Of a DNA stretch of 64,000 nucleotides, positions 46,285 through 57,421 are shown piece by piece (the first letter of the stretch is position 1; each line of letters starts with the position of its first letter). Source of the stretch: Ampullaceana balthica (Eukaryota; Mollusca; Gastropoda; Lymnaeidae). Location: the NCBI GenBank assembly GCA_944989445.1, contig CALYLW010001203.1:1-64000 (forward strand), read 5' to 3'. The notes beneath the pieces are model-generated. The model had not been told where the DNA came from. It was given only the letters and a program-made list of their open reading frames with translations, and did not search any database. A program made the translations under genes and the position numbers.

Positions 46285-48412
46285 TTATATTCTCTGATAT
46301 GTGATCACATACTCCGGGTAGCACTGGTCTCTTTCATACACAACAAACTCTCTGAACAACCACTCGCCATCTCCCATGACAGAGTCAAAATTATTTCTGT
46401 GGCCACAACTACAATAATCGTCAAGACAGTTCTTGCAAGGAGGCCCCGATAATTTGCTGCAATCTGTGGAACAAAAACAATACATATTTTAAAAATTTTA
46501 TATTGATATACGTTTTAAACGAGATAATATGTTTAACACAGAAAGATAAAGCTGAGAATTTGAAATAAAATTTTTCAAATTTTTTGGAGTTAAAAAAAAA
46601 CATTATCCAAAAATTAATTAATTGGCTGATAAATGTATTATGTATTTTGAGGTTGCATGATTTTTAATTTTCTAAATAATTTTATGAGATGTGCTTTGTT
46701 AATGACAAAATTCAAAATAGATCAACATTCATAAATATTATTTTTGAGGTATTTAATTAAGTAAGAGTTCAAAACTTTTCAACTCTACAAAGTTTCAAGC
46801 AAAAAATATAAGACAATTTAGATGTTTTGAAGAACGCCAAGAGGGTGAGTGTTGTCTTTATTTCTCAATTCACGAGATGAAAAAAACAAAACTCAAATAT
46901 TAAGTGTTAATATCGCTAAAAACAAGAGTAAAAGACGTAAAACGGCGTTTCTGCCTATTTACACTCACTTTTGTCCCGTAAAGACTCGTGGATATCATTG
47001 CATAAAAACACGTTTCCGAGAAGCATCCTTGTCAATATAAGAGTCAGGTTAGTGCCATTTGGCGTTCTTTGTGCCTTCGAATCTAAAAATCAAAAGCAAT
47101 TTTTGCTTCATTATGCATTTTAAACAGACTATTTATATTTACAATCACCATACAAATCTTAGTCATAAATATGCTACGTTATCGATTATAAAGATGCTAA
47201 AATTAGAACTGATTAAAAATAGTTTTGTTTACCTGTGTATTGATCCGACTTCGTAGCTTTCTCGGCCGCGTATACACCTTTCCCCAACATGGCAGTGTCG
47301 TTCGTGTAGCTAGGGTCAAGGCCGTTTTCAATGATGCCAGCAACCGAATCGGGTTTTGTGCCATGAAACAAATAATTTTCATTCACTTCATAGTACAGAT
47401 CCGATTTCATGGTCTCACTCAGTAGCTTTGACGTAGTCACCTTTCCTTTTGAGCCAGGGATTCTTACAATATCTGGACATATGTGCCTCGATCTTATCAT
47501 TTTTTTCAAAAGTCTCAAACGTTTTTTACGATAGATTTCAAACAGTTTTGGATTCTCAACCCTCTTAATATCCATAACCCTAAATCTGCGGTAGTCAATT
47601 CACGTCGCATCGCTGCCACGTCCAACAAGGTTTAAGTCCAGTGTCCTAGTTACAAGTTTTGATATGGTGTTCCATGTCTCTCTGTCAACATCTTTCAAGA
47701 ATATACGAATATCTATGACGCCATCGTTTGTACAATTCTGTGGGCAGCTCTCGGGGTTGTTGATACGCCAGTAGGAGGGGAAGTGATCAACTCGTTCAGA
47801 GGCGTACTTCATAAAAGCGACAGTTCCTCTTCTTGGTACTGTATTAAAAACCAGTCTACTGCTTGATACAAGGGTGGAGCGTTCTTGTGCATGACGACTG
47901 TTTACAAAACTATTTATTTCCTGACTGTATGACCTCGGCCGCAAATGTTCCCGGGTGGGAATGTTCAAAAGTTGTTTTTGGTTTTTGTTTCTTTCGCGAT
48001 TATGTTCAAATGTTTGTTCTGTATTTATATCACTACGCTCTCTTATGTTGAAAACCTGGTTATGTCTTCCCGCTTCATCAACTGATGTTGATTTATTTGA
48101 CACAAGCGCAGAACCATTACTGGGAACAATTGTTTTATAATTTGATTGTGTTTTAACATTTAGTTTTTTATTATCTGTGATTTCCAATGTTCCATTTTGT
48201 ATTGGAATCGTTGTCTTTTCTTCGGAATCCCGCAGATGTTGGGCTTGTAACAGTTGTTTTGATTTCGGGTTTATTGTTTCACCAAACCAAGTTATATATT
48301 TATCTTCGTATTCGTCACCGTCCGAAAAGACTTGTTCTTTCAAAGACGTTATCTCTCCATCATCTTTACTTTCCTCTTCTGTTATGGTGGCTAATCTTCT
48401 GAACGATGCCAT
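46285..48412 (-). CDS. ART gene D: PARP-type ADP-ribosyltransferase, Cys-cluster subtype, one in-frame TGA
   Basis: Exons (- strand) 48412-47233, 47082-46969 (114 bp) and 46463-46285 (179 bp). Introns are 150 and 505 bp, phase 1. The first ~190 residues are polar and low in structure (MASFRRLATITEEESKDDGE..) with no known domain. Then come RGTVAFMKYASERVDHFPSYW, MDIKRVENPKLF, NYLFHGT (catalytic His), GKGVYAAEKATKSDQY (Tyr), RMLLGNVFLCNDIH, PPCKNCLDDYCSC, and FREFVVYE (Glu) with CYPEYVITY. A single TGA at 47602-47600 interrupts the frame between GRGSDAT and IDYRRFRV. The aligned codon in gene E is Gly, so GGA to TGA is the likely change. Without the stop the product is about 489 residues. Either a young pseudogene, readthrough or a sequence error. 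Confidence 0.78.
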
Positions 48413-50184
48413 TTGTCTTATTGGTTATTAAGTACAGACTCAACACAATCGTCCTGTTTAAAAGTTCACATATTATTAGTTTGATAACATTAACACTATT
48501 ATATTTTAATTCTACTTTGATCGCTTTTATTGCTTGATTTGACGAAAACGATCATTTTCTTCTTCTGTCATTTAAAGAAAGTAGGTATGAGTATTAGGTA
48601 TTTGTTTCTAAAAAAGTAATTTAAATTAAGTTAAAATATATCCAAACTTTCAGTTTTGTTTTTAGTTCATTAGTCTCTTCAGTAGTATATCATTTCATGT
48701 CATTTACAACACGGCAAATATTTAATATTTTTAAAATATTTGAAGTTTACATTTGGATGGCCATTTATTATGTTGATTGTAAGAAGCAAATTGTTGCCAT
48801 ACGTTTATATCTTGCTATGTAACGTTTAAGAAGAAAAAAATTGAAATGAGGGCCAAATATTTCTAAAATAGTCTGCCTCTTCATATTTGAATAGAAAATA
48901 ATAAACGTATTAATTTTGAAAAGGCCAATTTCTTTTAATTTTCATAATCAATCAAATTTCATAATAAATTCAGTAATAATAACTTACCTTAATAATGCCA
49001 AAGACTGTTATTATAAATATTCTGTGTTAACAGTTTTTTTTGTTGTTGTTTTTTTTAACGAAGAAACATTCGATGTTAGCTGATAAGTATCAAGATCCAC
49101 TAATAAATTCTTTGTTGATTTATGAATCGGAAATATTTATAATCATCTTTTTTGGGATGGCCCACATTTTCACGTCCAATCGGCTATTCCCGCTCATGCC
49201 TGGATTTGTAAAGTTCTCAATAGGGTCTTATAAAATTCAACTTTAAATATGGATCGATAATTGTTAGTAATTTCACCTTGGATCTCTTTTCGTTCATAAT
49301 TTGCGTTAAAACGTTTCGTTTTTTAAAATCATTTTAAGACAATGCAAAGCCCCAACACTCATCGCCATATGCATTAAACTAAAGCTTATCACATCTTCGA
49401 TCATTCCAATACACGAGGAATATACTGATCATGCATTAATAGTAGCTTTAAAAAAATAAACTTAATATTTCAAACTTGTCTCTGTATGTGAGAAACTCAC
49501 ATGCATGGTCTATTTAACTGAACATTTAACGCTAACACATGCCTCCTTAGCCTTTAAACTGAAACAACTTTATAACATCAGCGTACCCTACACCCTTCTC
49601 AAATACTCCGAGAATATCATAGGTCTGTTTCACAGCCTTTCAAACCGTTTCTTTTGTCCTCTAATCAAACGTGCTAGATTTTTTTTTAATATTGAAATCA
49701 TGCTGCTAGTCTCACGGTTGAGTGTATGCATTATGTCCTATTGAGGGGACAAACACTGTCTCACTCACACACTGGCACTTTGTGATAATATACGAACAAC
49801 AAACACTGAAGTCATATGTATTGACGAACTCTCTATTGCTTTCATTCAATATTTTTTATAACGTAATCAAATTATATAGTCACAGCAATAGTAGATGTAA
49901 TCAAATTGTCTAAACGAATACTTGACTCTTCAGGCTCACCTAATCCGTCTCTCTATACACATGAAACATAACAGAGCGCTCTCTTATATTCCTTGGGCTA
50001 AACAGAGTTTTCCAATTCACTCCGACTATTCTTTAAGCTCCTCTCACGCATTGAACACATTTCATCAACATTTGGCCACAGTTACTATATTTCAAAAAAA
50101 AATTAGAACTTCTATTTTCATACCCTCGACACGTGCCATGAAATATATACGTCCTCACATCTCTTTCTTTCGGGAGTAATGCAA

Positions 50185-50186
<2 letters not shown>
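48413..50186. other. Upstream region of gene D, nothing recognised
   Basis: AT-rich sequence. Small ORFs at 49040-50179 show no family features. Confidence 0.4.
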
Positions 50187-50236
<50 letters not shown>

Positions 50237-50279
50237 GCACGCACGCACGCACGCACACACGCACACACACACACACACC
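50187..50279. repeat. (CA)n/(CACG)n microsatellite
   Basis: CACACA run with an inner GCACGCACG block. The Cys/Val-rich - strand ORF here is an artefact. Confidence 0.95.
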
Positions 50280-50590
50280 CACATACAATACACACATAAA
50301 CAGACAGAGAGAGAGAGAGTCAGAAAGAAAAGGATTTTTAAATATTTATTTTTATTTTTGTCCTTACAAAATTTCAAAATATGAAAGACAACTCTATGAG
50401 AGGCAAATAACAGTAACGCGCGCGTTTTGTGAGTAATATTGTTTGTAATCGTTTCACAAATTTTATCACTACACAAATATTTATTTTTCATGGAGATTTA
50501 AATATTGACGGATTATATATGCGCCATATGCGGTAACACGACGTTGAAGTTTTAGTATCATTCTTATGCATTGTTCATTTAGCTGGCAGG

Positions 50591-51185
50591 CAGTGGTGTC
50601 ACTAGGGCTGGTGTCACCCAGTGCGGTAACTCATGGTGTCACTAGGGCTGGTGTCACCGAGTGCGGTAACTCATGGTGTCACTAGGGCTGGTGTCACCGA
50701 GTGCGGTAAATCATGGTGTCACTAGGGTTGGTGTCACCCAGTGCGGTAACTCATGGTGTCACTAGGGCTGGTGTCACCCAGTACGGTAACTCATGGTGTC
50801 ACTAGGGCTGGTGTCACCGAGTGCGGTAACTCATGGTGTCACTAGGGCTGGTGTCACCGAGTGCGGTAAATCATGGTGTCACTAGGGTTGGTGTCACCCA
50901 GTGCGGTAACTCATGGTGTCACTAGGGCTGGTGTCACCCAGTACGGTAACTCATGGTGTCACCCCCTAACGACTCACCCCAGTAAAATAGACCCCCTCCG
51001 AGTCTGCAAGTGCCAAATAAAGGAAACAGACTTTTTACGTTTTGGTGTCACCCATTGTGATGGTGTCACCCCTTGTGATGGTGTCACCCCTTGTGATGGT
51101 GTCACCCCTTGTGATGGTGTCACCTCTTGTGATAGTGTCACCTAGTGTGGTCCACACCATCCGCATCCCCATAGTTAAGCCCCTG
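50591..51185 (+). mobile_element. hAT-type MITE with two internal minisatellite expansions
   Basis: Same family as 23902-24100, reversed: CAGTGGTGTCACTAGGGCTG start, CCCCCTAACGACTCACCCC, CCTCCGAGTCTGCAAGTGCC, TTACGTTTTGGTGTCACCC in the same order. The 40-bp terminal segment is repeated nine times (50594-50953), and an 18-bp inner unit GGTGTCACCCCTTGTGAT five times (51044-51133). No target duplication found. Confidence 0.78.
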
Positions 51186-52296
51186 CTTGTGTGCATTTTT
51201 CGCAATTCCGATACCCTTTTGCGGGATAAATGAATGATAATTTGTGTGGTGTTGTACTCCGAGTACATAGTGGGAAAAGGGGTAAAAACTTGTCATCTAA
51301 AGTTCAAACTGAGCTCATAGGAATTTTAGGAGATACAGTTCACGAAAAATCATCCTTATTCAATAACAAGATACCAAATATGTTCCATTTTATTTGATAG
51401 CTCTTCTTATATTTGACATAAGGGTCAAACAAGTCCAGTTGTGTGATATGTAATGATTGAAAATAAAAAAGTAGACGCTGTAGAATCTTTCAAAGATTTC
51501 ATTCAAGCAAAAGTGAATCTGCTTACGACCTTTCTGAAATGATTTTGAATAAATGATGATCTTAAAATAATGGACTGCACAGGCCCAGCGTCTGTTAATA
51601 CTTCTTCATGGCTGGAAAGTATACAAGAGTTCAACAAAGGCGCAAAACATAAAATCTCATGTCAAACCTAATTTGTTAACATGACACTCCAACTGAAATG
51701 AATTATCCAAAACATAAAACTTTAGTTTCATTAAAGAAATTAAGCCTTTCTTTTTAACATAAAAATATAGAGTGTTCTTATTATTACTTTCTAATTATTC
51801 TTTTTTTCTTTATAGCGTTAAATTTATTTATTTATTTATTTATTTTGGGGGGGGGGCGCGCAAATTTGGTTTCTGCCCCGGGCGGCACAAACCCAAGCTA
51901 CGCCGCTGGGTCAAGGCTATTATATCATATCTTCATTTAATTAGTATCTATGCGATATAAGTAGAGCACAAGGTTTATTGACAAATATCAACGTGACAGA
52001 GAGAACGTGATTATTGATAAGACGATGAAAGAAGTTTTATTGCCTCTTTTCAATTTCATAAATCTGCTTCATCCAACCTCGTTCTGTCAAATAAAAAAAC
52101 GGATTCTCAATTTTGCACACTCCTTAATTGACGCTTAGCAGTATCCAGTAATCCACAAAATGCTACGTAAAAACATGTAACAAGATAGTTGCGTACTGTT
52201 TTATGAATATTTCTTTACAACATAACAATACAAAATCTAATTTCTAGCGGTGATATTAATGAACACGTTACATAAAGTTTACAAATTAGAACAAAT
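51186..52296. other. Intergenic stretch downstream of gene E
   Basis: Near 51845-51909 a G-run and GCCCCGGGCGGCACAAACCC then AAGCTACGCCGCTG look like one end of a hAT-like MITE (complement CAGCGGCGTAGCTTGGG), without a partner end. Otherwise nothing supported. Confidence 0.35.
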
Positions 52297-55200
52297 TTAG
52301 ACTCTCTGATACTTTATCACGTACTCAGGGTAACACTGTTGTTTCTCATAGACGACGAACTCTCTAAACAACCATTTGCCGTCGCCAATCACAGAATCAA
52401 ACAATGTTTGGTTGTCACAACTACAGACATCTTCACAGCATGACGTGCACGGAGGTCTTAACAACTTTTTACTGTCTGAAAAAATAAACACCCAAAATGT
52501 CATGTCCATAAAATAACGACGAATTAGTAAATATATATATTTTATTTTAAAAGATAAATTTTCGATCGAAATATATTGGATTTTAGCAATCTTTTTGTAT
52601 TTTTATAGTCAACTCAGCTGGTTTTAGACTCTAAAATGTTTTAAACACGTCAATTAATTTATTACGTTTAAAATGTATAGGATCCTTTTGCAACAATAAA
52701 TACCTTTGTTCTGTACAGATTTATGATTGCTGTCACATATGAAGACATTTCCGAGAAGCATCCTAGACAATATCACATTTAGGTTTGAGCCATTTGCTAA
52801 ACGTTTGGATTTACTGTCTAAAATGAAAATAAAAACTATGTAAATTATTTATTTTCCATTATAACCAAAGACCTATTGAAACCACATAAAAATATTTTAA
52901 TGGCCAAATTAAATCTCTATGCTATATTACAATTACTTGCGATACTGACGATAAAAGACATGATATAATATACTTCCTATAAACGTCCCATAGACAAAAT
53001 ATCAGTGCAATAAAACTATCCGTGTATGACCTACAAAATTTCGATTTACTTTCAACAGAAAATGTATTAATTTACTTTAAATTCCCTTTCAACAAATATC
53101 ACACGGCTATATATATGTCACGTCAATAATCTACCAATGACCTATTATTCCAGACTATTGCATTATCCTCCGAGCCACACATCACTTAGGGTTGTGCCCA
53201 TTTAATGCTACAAATAATGCTGTTGATATTTGGTCGAAACTATTAATCATTCAGTTAGAAGTGACGTTACCTTTGAGCCACCTTACTGGTTCGTTGATTA
53301 TTATGGATCTATTTAATTTGTATGATAAATGTGCATCACTGACATCGGTTGTTTGATATAAGTTTATTAACAAGTATGCGTCTCCAACAGTCTCTACTAG
53401 TTAAAAAGGAACTACAAAGTGGAGCTTCAGGCCAACCAGATTTTATCATGATTCATTTTATTAAATATTTATTTAGCTTATTCCTCACTTTAATTTTAGT
53501 CTTAATTTTTTTTTACATATATAAAGAAATAGTCTTTAAATTAATCATATAAATCAATTTGAAATTAAAAAAAAGTTATCTTTCAGTCTTGAAGCAATCA
53601 GTTAATTTTTCAAACAAATGCACACGTTAAAAAAAATTCCTGAATTATATGACTAACAAACAACGTTTATCACACAATTTTAACTGTGAAGATTCAGTAA
53701 TATTATGTTAAATGTTTCTTATTATCGTAAGAAGCGAACCGAGCTACGTAATTTTATATCCTGAAAAAAACATAAGTAAACCTTTAGGTAATTTCAAATA
53801 CCTGCGTATTGGTCAGCTTTGGTCATTTTGTCAGAGGCATAAATACCGCTCCCAAACATGGCTCCTTGGTGAGAAAGTCGTGGGTCCAGGCCATTGTGAA
53901 TGATTCTTTTAACGGCGTCAGATTTCGTTCCGTGGAATAAGTAATGTTCATTGACTTCATGGTAAAGTTCATTCTTCATCGAGTCGCTGAGCAGCTCAGA
54001 GGTAACGACTCTTCCCTTTGACCCTGGTAGTTTCCCAATATCCTGACATGTCTGGCCTTTACTGACCATTTTCTGCAATAGGATCTTTCTTTCCAGTCGA
54101 TACTTTTCAAACAGTACTTTATTTTCCACTCTTTTAACATCTACAACTTTGAGATGAGAATATTTTATCCCAACTGCGTCATTGCCGAAGCCGATAAGAT
54201 TTAAGTCTAATGTTTGTGTAACGAGTTTTGTTATGGCATCCTTCGTTTCTTTGTCAACATCTACCAACAGATTTCTTGTATCATTAGAAGCTTTGTTCTG
54301 GGAAAACGTCCAGAAAGAAGACCGTCTATTATTCTGACCCCAGTACGAAGGAAAACACATTTTATCTCTCTCAGCAGCATATTTCATGAACTCAACGGTT
54401 CCTCTTTGTGGAACGTTATCTAATGTTACAGATTTCATTTGAAAAATTTGAGTTTTAAAATGCTCACTTTTTATGAAGAATTTTAACTCTCCTAAATAAC
54501 TTTTTTCGCCAATCAAATGCAATTCACCTTTATTAGCATTAGATTTATTCGATGGCTTAACACAGACTGACAGATGTATAGCTTTTCTGAGAATACGCTG
54601 CCAAAACTCTCTGGACCAGTGTTCCATCAAGCTTTCATTTATAATCTCTTTATGTAGACACTGCTGTCGAATATCATCCGTAATCATATTCTTTACTGTA
54701 TTGACCATCGTCGGGTTTAGGGTGGCTACAGTTATACGCGCATGGCAAGGAAGTTTGGAGTTGCATTTGACATCCAGAAGGTTATGGTATTTTTTCGTGT
54801 CTTCTAAATCATCTTTGTCATTGCACTGGATTTGAGAATCACTCACAACGGTTCTATGCCTTGATATATGAACCTTTGTTGGTTCTACAATAGCCTTAAA
54901 GTGTTTGGATGCTTCCAATTTCAATCCCTTGTAAAGTTCAGGGTCAAGCGCCAAGAAAATCACTTTGTTCAAGGCTTTTGCCGACTTCTCTCCACGAATA
55001 CCGTCAATAAATACCTGAGCCACGTTCAATGGAGGGAACTGAAAAGCTCTGCCGCAACCCAATGGGGGAAATGAAACTGATTTTGCGCCGAGTCTCTCTG
55101 CTTCTTGAAATACAGTTTTAAGTGCAGTTTGAAGCTGCTGAATAGATTTTTTAGGACTCCATGGCGCGAGAACAACATGGCACACGGCCAGGCAATTGAG

Positions 55201-56746
55201 TCCACTTGGTCTCTCAACAGTTAGCACAGGGGCTCCCGGCTGGATTTGCTGCTGTTTCTTCAGTTCCGCACAATGATTTGGACACGCCGTGAAGAAAGAG
55301 ACACCTACGCGGGTCTTTTTCATATCTAAGTCGGCGCCTAAGATAGAAACCAATATGTCTGATTTCTCTTTAACAACGTCACCATATGATTTGATAATCA
55401 AATTGAATTCGGCAGCGATTTCGAACATTAATTTTGACTTTGTTTCCACATTTGATGATGGGGTTGTTTGAACCGCTTGTGAATCCTTTGAACTGTTTTT
55501 CGTGGGACTGCTCAATGCACCTTCATTGTTGGAGTGGGATGATATAAAAAATGCCATTTCCGACATATCAGTTGTGACTAGGCTCTTGTTTCTATAGCCA
55601 TACGCGTACAGCCGTTCTTTCATAAGGCCAGTTTTAAAACTTTTTGCGATCACACACACTTCTTGTCTTGAGAACTCATCAAATAAATCCCAAGTATCCA
55701 CCTGAATGCTATTTGCCTCAGATTGCAATAAACTGTAGGCTTGCTGCATTTCACATCTGCTTCCCTTTAGAGTGACTGAAATATCATTATTGATCGTTTT
55801 AAGTTCTACGATTTCTACCGATTTAAAAGGAAAAGTTATGAGATTATCAGATAAGAAAGATTCAAGAAATATGGCTCCTGGTCCCAAAACAGAAAAACTT
55901 TGGCTACATACTTTATATTCCTCTAATAATTCTTCAACTTCTTTTATTGCAATCATTGCATCGCCTTTAACGCCTGATATTTGTATAGTTCTTTTAGTGT
56001 CCTCAAATGAAATGTACACAAGCAGTTTGGACTCCAATGTCACTTTAGCTAAATTAATTCTTTCGAAAGGAATATCTGCTAAAGATATTATACGGCTAAA
56101 TTCCAATTCGTCCCTCTAGGAGTTGAACAGCTTTTGATAAAATATTAATGTCTTTAGCAGCAACAACTACACAAAAATTTCCAAGTTCCACAATCGCTCC
56201 GTTTAGAGCTGATAGATTTAGAGCTTCAAGATATTTTTTGCCCAACTCTTTTGATAATACAGACATCATTTCAAAAGAGATGGCCAGTATTTGTTCTTTC
56301 AGTTTATTCATCTCAAGCATAAGTTTTTCCTTGCAATCTCTTATGGAATTCAATTTTCCATAGAAATTCAAAGCTCTTTTGCTTAATTCATAGTGAGTAA
56401 AACATTCATTGAAGGAATTTAAAAGAGGATTTAAAAGTGTATAAGCTATCATTGTCATATCGAGTGTATCTTTTGTTACTACGTCCACTTCATCAGTCAT
56501 TGTGTGAGCTTCTGTTAACTTCGTTGGGTTTTTATAGCAGTCATGTTTCCTTATCTCTGGAAGCTGCAATCCTAGAATTTCTAGTTTATTATTGATTTCA
56601 TCCAGCTGCACTTGAATCTTTTCAAAACTGTGACACGAACTCACGTCTTTTCCCTTTTTATTTTGATCGCCATTATCACCGTCCATTTTCTCGCTCTCTT
56701 CACAATTATTCTGCATCTGATTGAATAAAAAAATATTCAAAATCAT
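52297..56746 (-). CDS. ART gene E: macro-domain PARP (PARP14-like), Cys-cluster subtype, 1-nt frameshift
   Basis: Exons (- strand) 56746-53802, 52817-52704 (114 bp) and 52475-52297 (179 bp), phase 1. About 1078 residues if one G is dropped from a GGG run at 56114-56112. As written, the first 216 codons stop at GRIGI* and the rest (from DELEFSRIIS) continues in another frame. Order: a coiled-coil-like start, KH-like repeats (IQISGVKGDAMIAIKEVEEL; VTLKGSRCEMQQAYSLLQSE), and a macro domain (GDVVKEKSDILVSILGADL .. SFPPLGCGRAFQFPPLNVAQ). A further KH-like stretch follows, then the ART domain: RGTVEFMKYAAERD, HYLFHGT, GSGIYASDKMTKADQYA, RMLLGNVFICDSNH, PPCTSCCEDVCSC, FREFVVYE and CYPEYVIKY. The H-Y-E triad is complete. 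The macro domain has lost the usual Asn of VNA/VNT (here VSI), so ADP-ribose binding may be weak. It is the only multidomain member and may be the parent form. Confidence 0.85.
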
Positions 56747-56807
56747 CACTTATCTAATTAATTTTTAATTTGATAATACTTCAAAACTTTAAAAACTGAA
56801 TTAGCTT

Positions 56808-57000
56808 AACATTTTGTCGTTTTGCCACCTTGTCATTTCATACCCATGTCGTTTTGTCACCTTGACGTTTTGTCATGTCGTTTTGTCACCTTGTCTTTTT
56901 GTCGTTTTGTCTCTTTGTAGTTTAGTCACCTTGTCAATTTGTCACCTTATCATTTTGTCACCTTGTCGTTTTGTCACCTTGTCATTTTGTCATGGAACCA
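56808..57000 (+). repeat. Degenerate TTTTGTCACCTTGTC tandem repeat upstream of gene E
   Basis: Drifting 8-18-bp units of TTTTGTC(ACCTTGTC), ending ATTTTGTCATGGAACC. The end matches the outer end of the MULE right arm (TTTGTCACGGAACC) at 13 of 14 positions, so this could be a lone terminal arm of a related element. About 60 bp before the first gene E codon. Confidence 0.7.
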
Positions 57001-57249
57001 TATATTACATATAAGTCAAACTGACGGGCGGGGGTTATCTATAATATTATAGAAAATTCTAAATTTTATTTTTGCAAAATCTCCGTTAACATTTTGGTTC
57101 ACTACCCATCCCGAAGGAATGGACATTTATTTGGAGGCCAATGCCTTACAATCTTCTTATTTGGGCCACCCCGTTTCTATGTATGAAGTTTGGTTAAGAT
57201 CCATCAATTTAGACAGTAGCCAGTGTATAGTATTAATATATAACATAAA

Positions 57250-57420
57250 AAAATGACGCCCTTTCCAGTCCATGACGGTAGCGTTCACAAGTTTTTAGCC
57301 ACCACTAACGAGCAGGGGAATGTGCGGCCAGCACAATGCCCCAGTGGCTTTGCCAGTACCTGGGCTCGAACCCGCGACTCGGGATAGTCCAGTGCGCTAC
57401 CACTTAGACCATCGCGCCCC
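57250..57420 (-). mobile_element. tRNA-derived SINE
   Basis: The - strand starts GGGGCGCGATGGTCTAAGTG, with A box TGGTCTAAGTGG (57411-57400) and B box GGTTCGAGCCC (57372-57362) at tRNA-like spacing. About 90 bp of unrelated body follow, with a T-rich tail near 57250. There is no intact tRNA 3' half, so this is a SINE and not a tRNA gene. The A and B boxes would form an internal RNA polymerase III promoter. Confidence 0.72.
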
Positions 57421-57421
57421 T

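Noticed and set aside
47600..47602. Selenocysteine reading of the TGA in gene D
   Set aside because: The aligned residue in gene E is Gly, not Cys, and it is not an active-site position. No SECIS-like element was recognised in the short 3' flank. A substitution is simpler.
50033..50491. 152-residue Cys/Val-rich - strand ORF
   Set aside because: Mostly the translation of a (CA)n microsatellite.
57360..57420. True tRNA gene on the - strand
   Set aside because: A and B boxes are good, but there is no matching acceptor stem after the T arm, and unrelated body sequence with a T-rich tail follows, as in a SINE.
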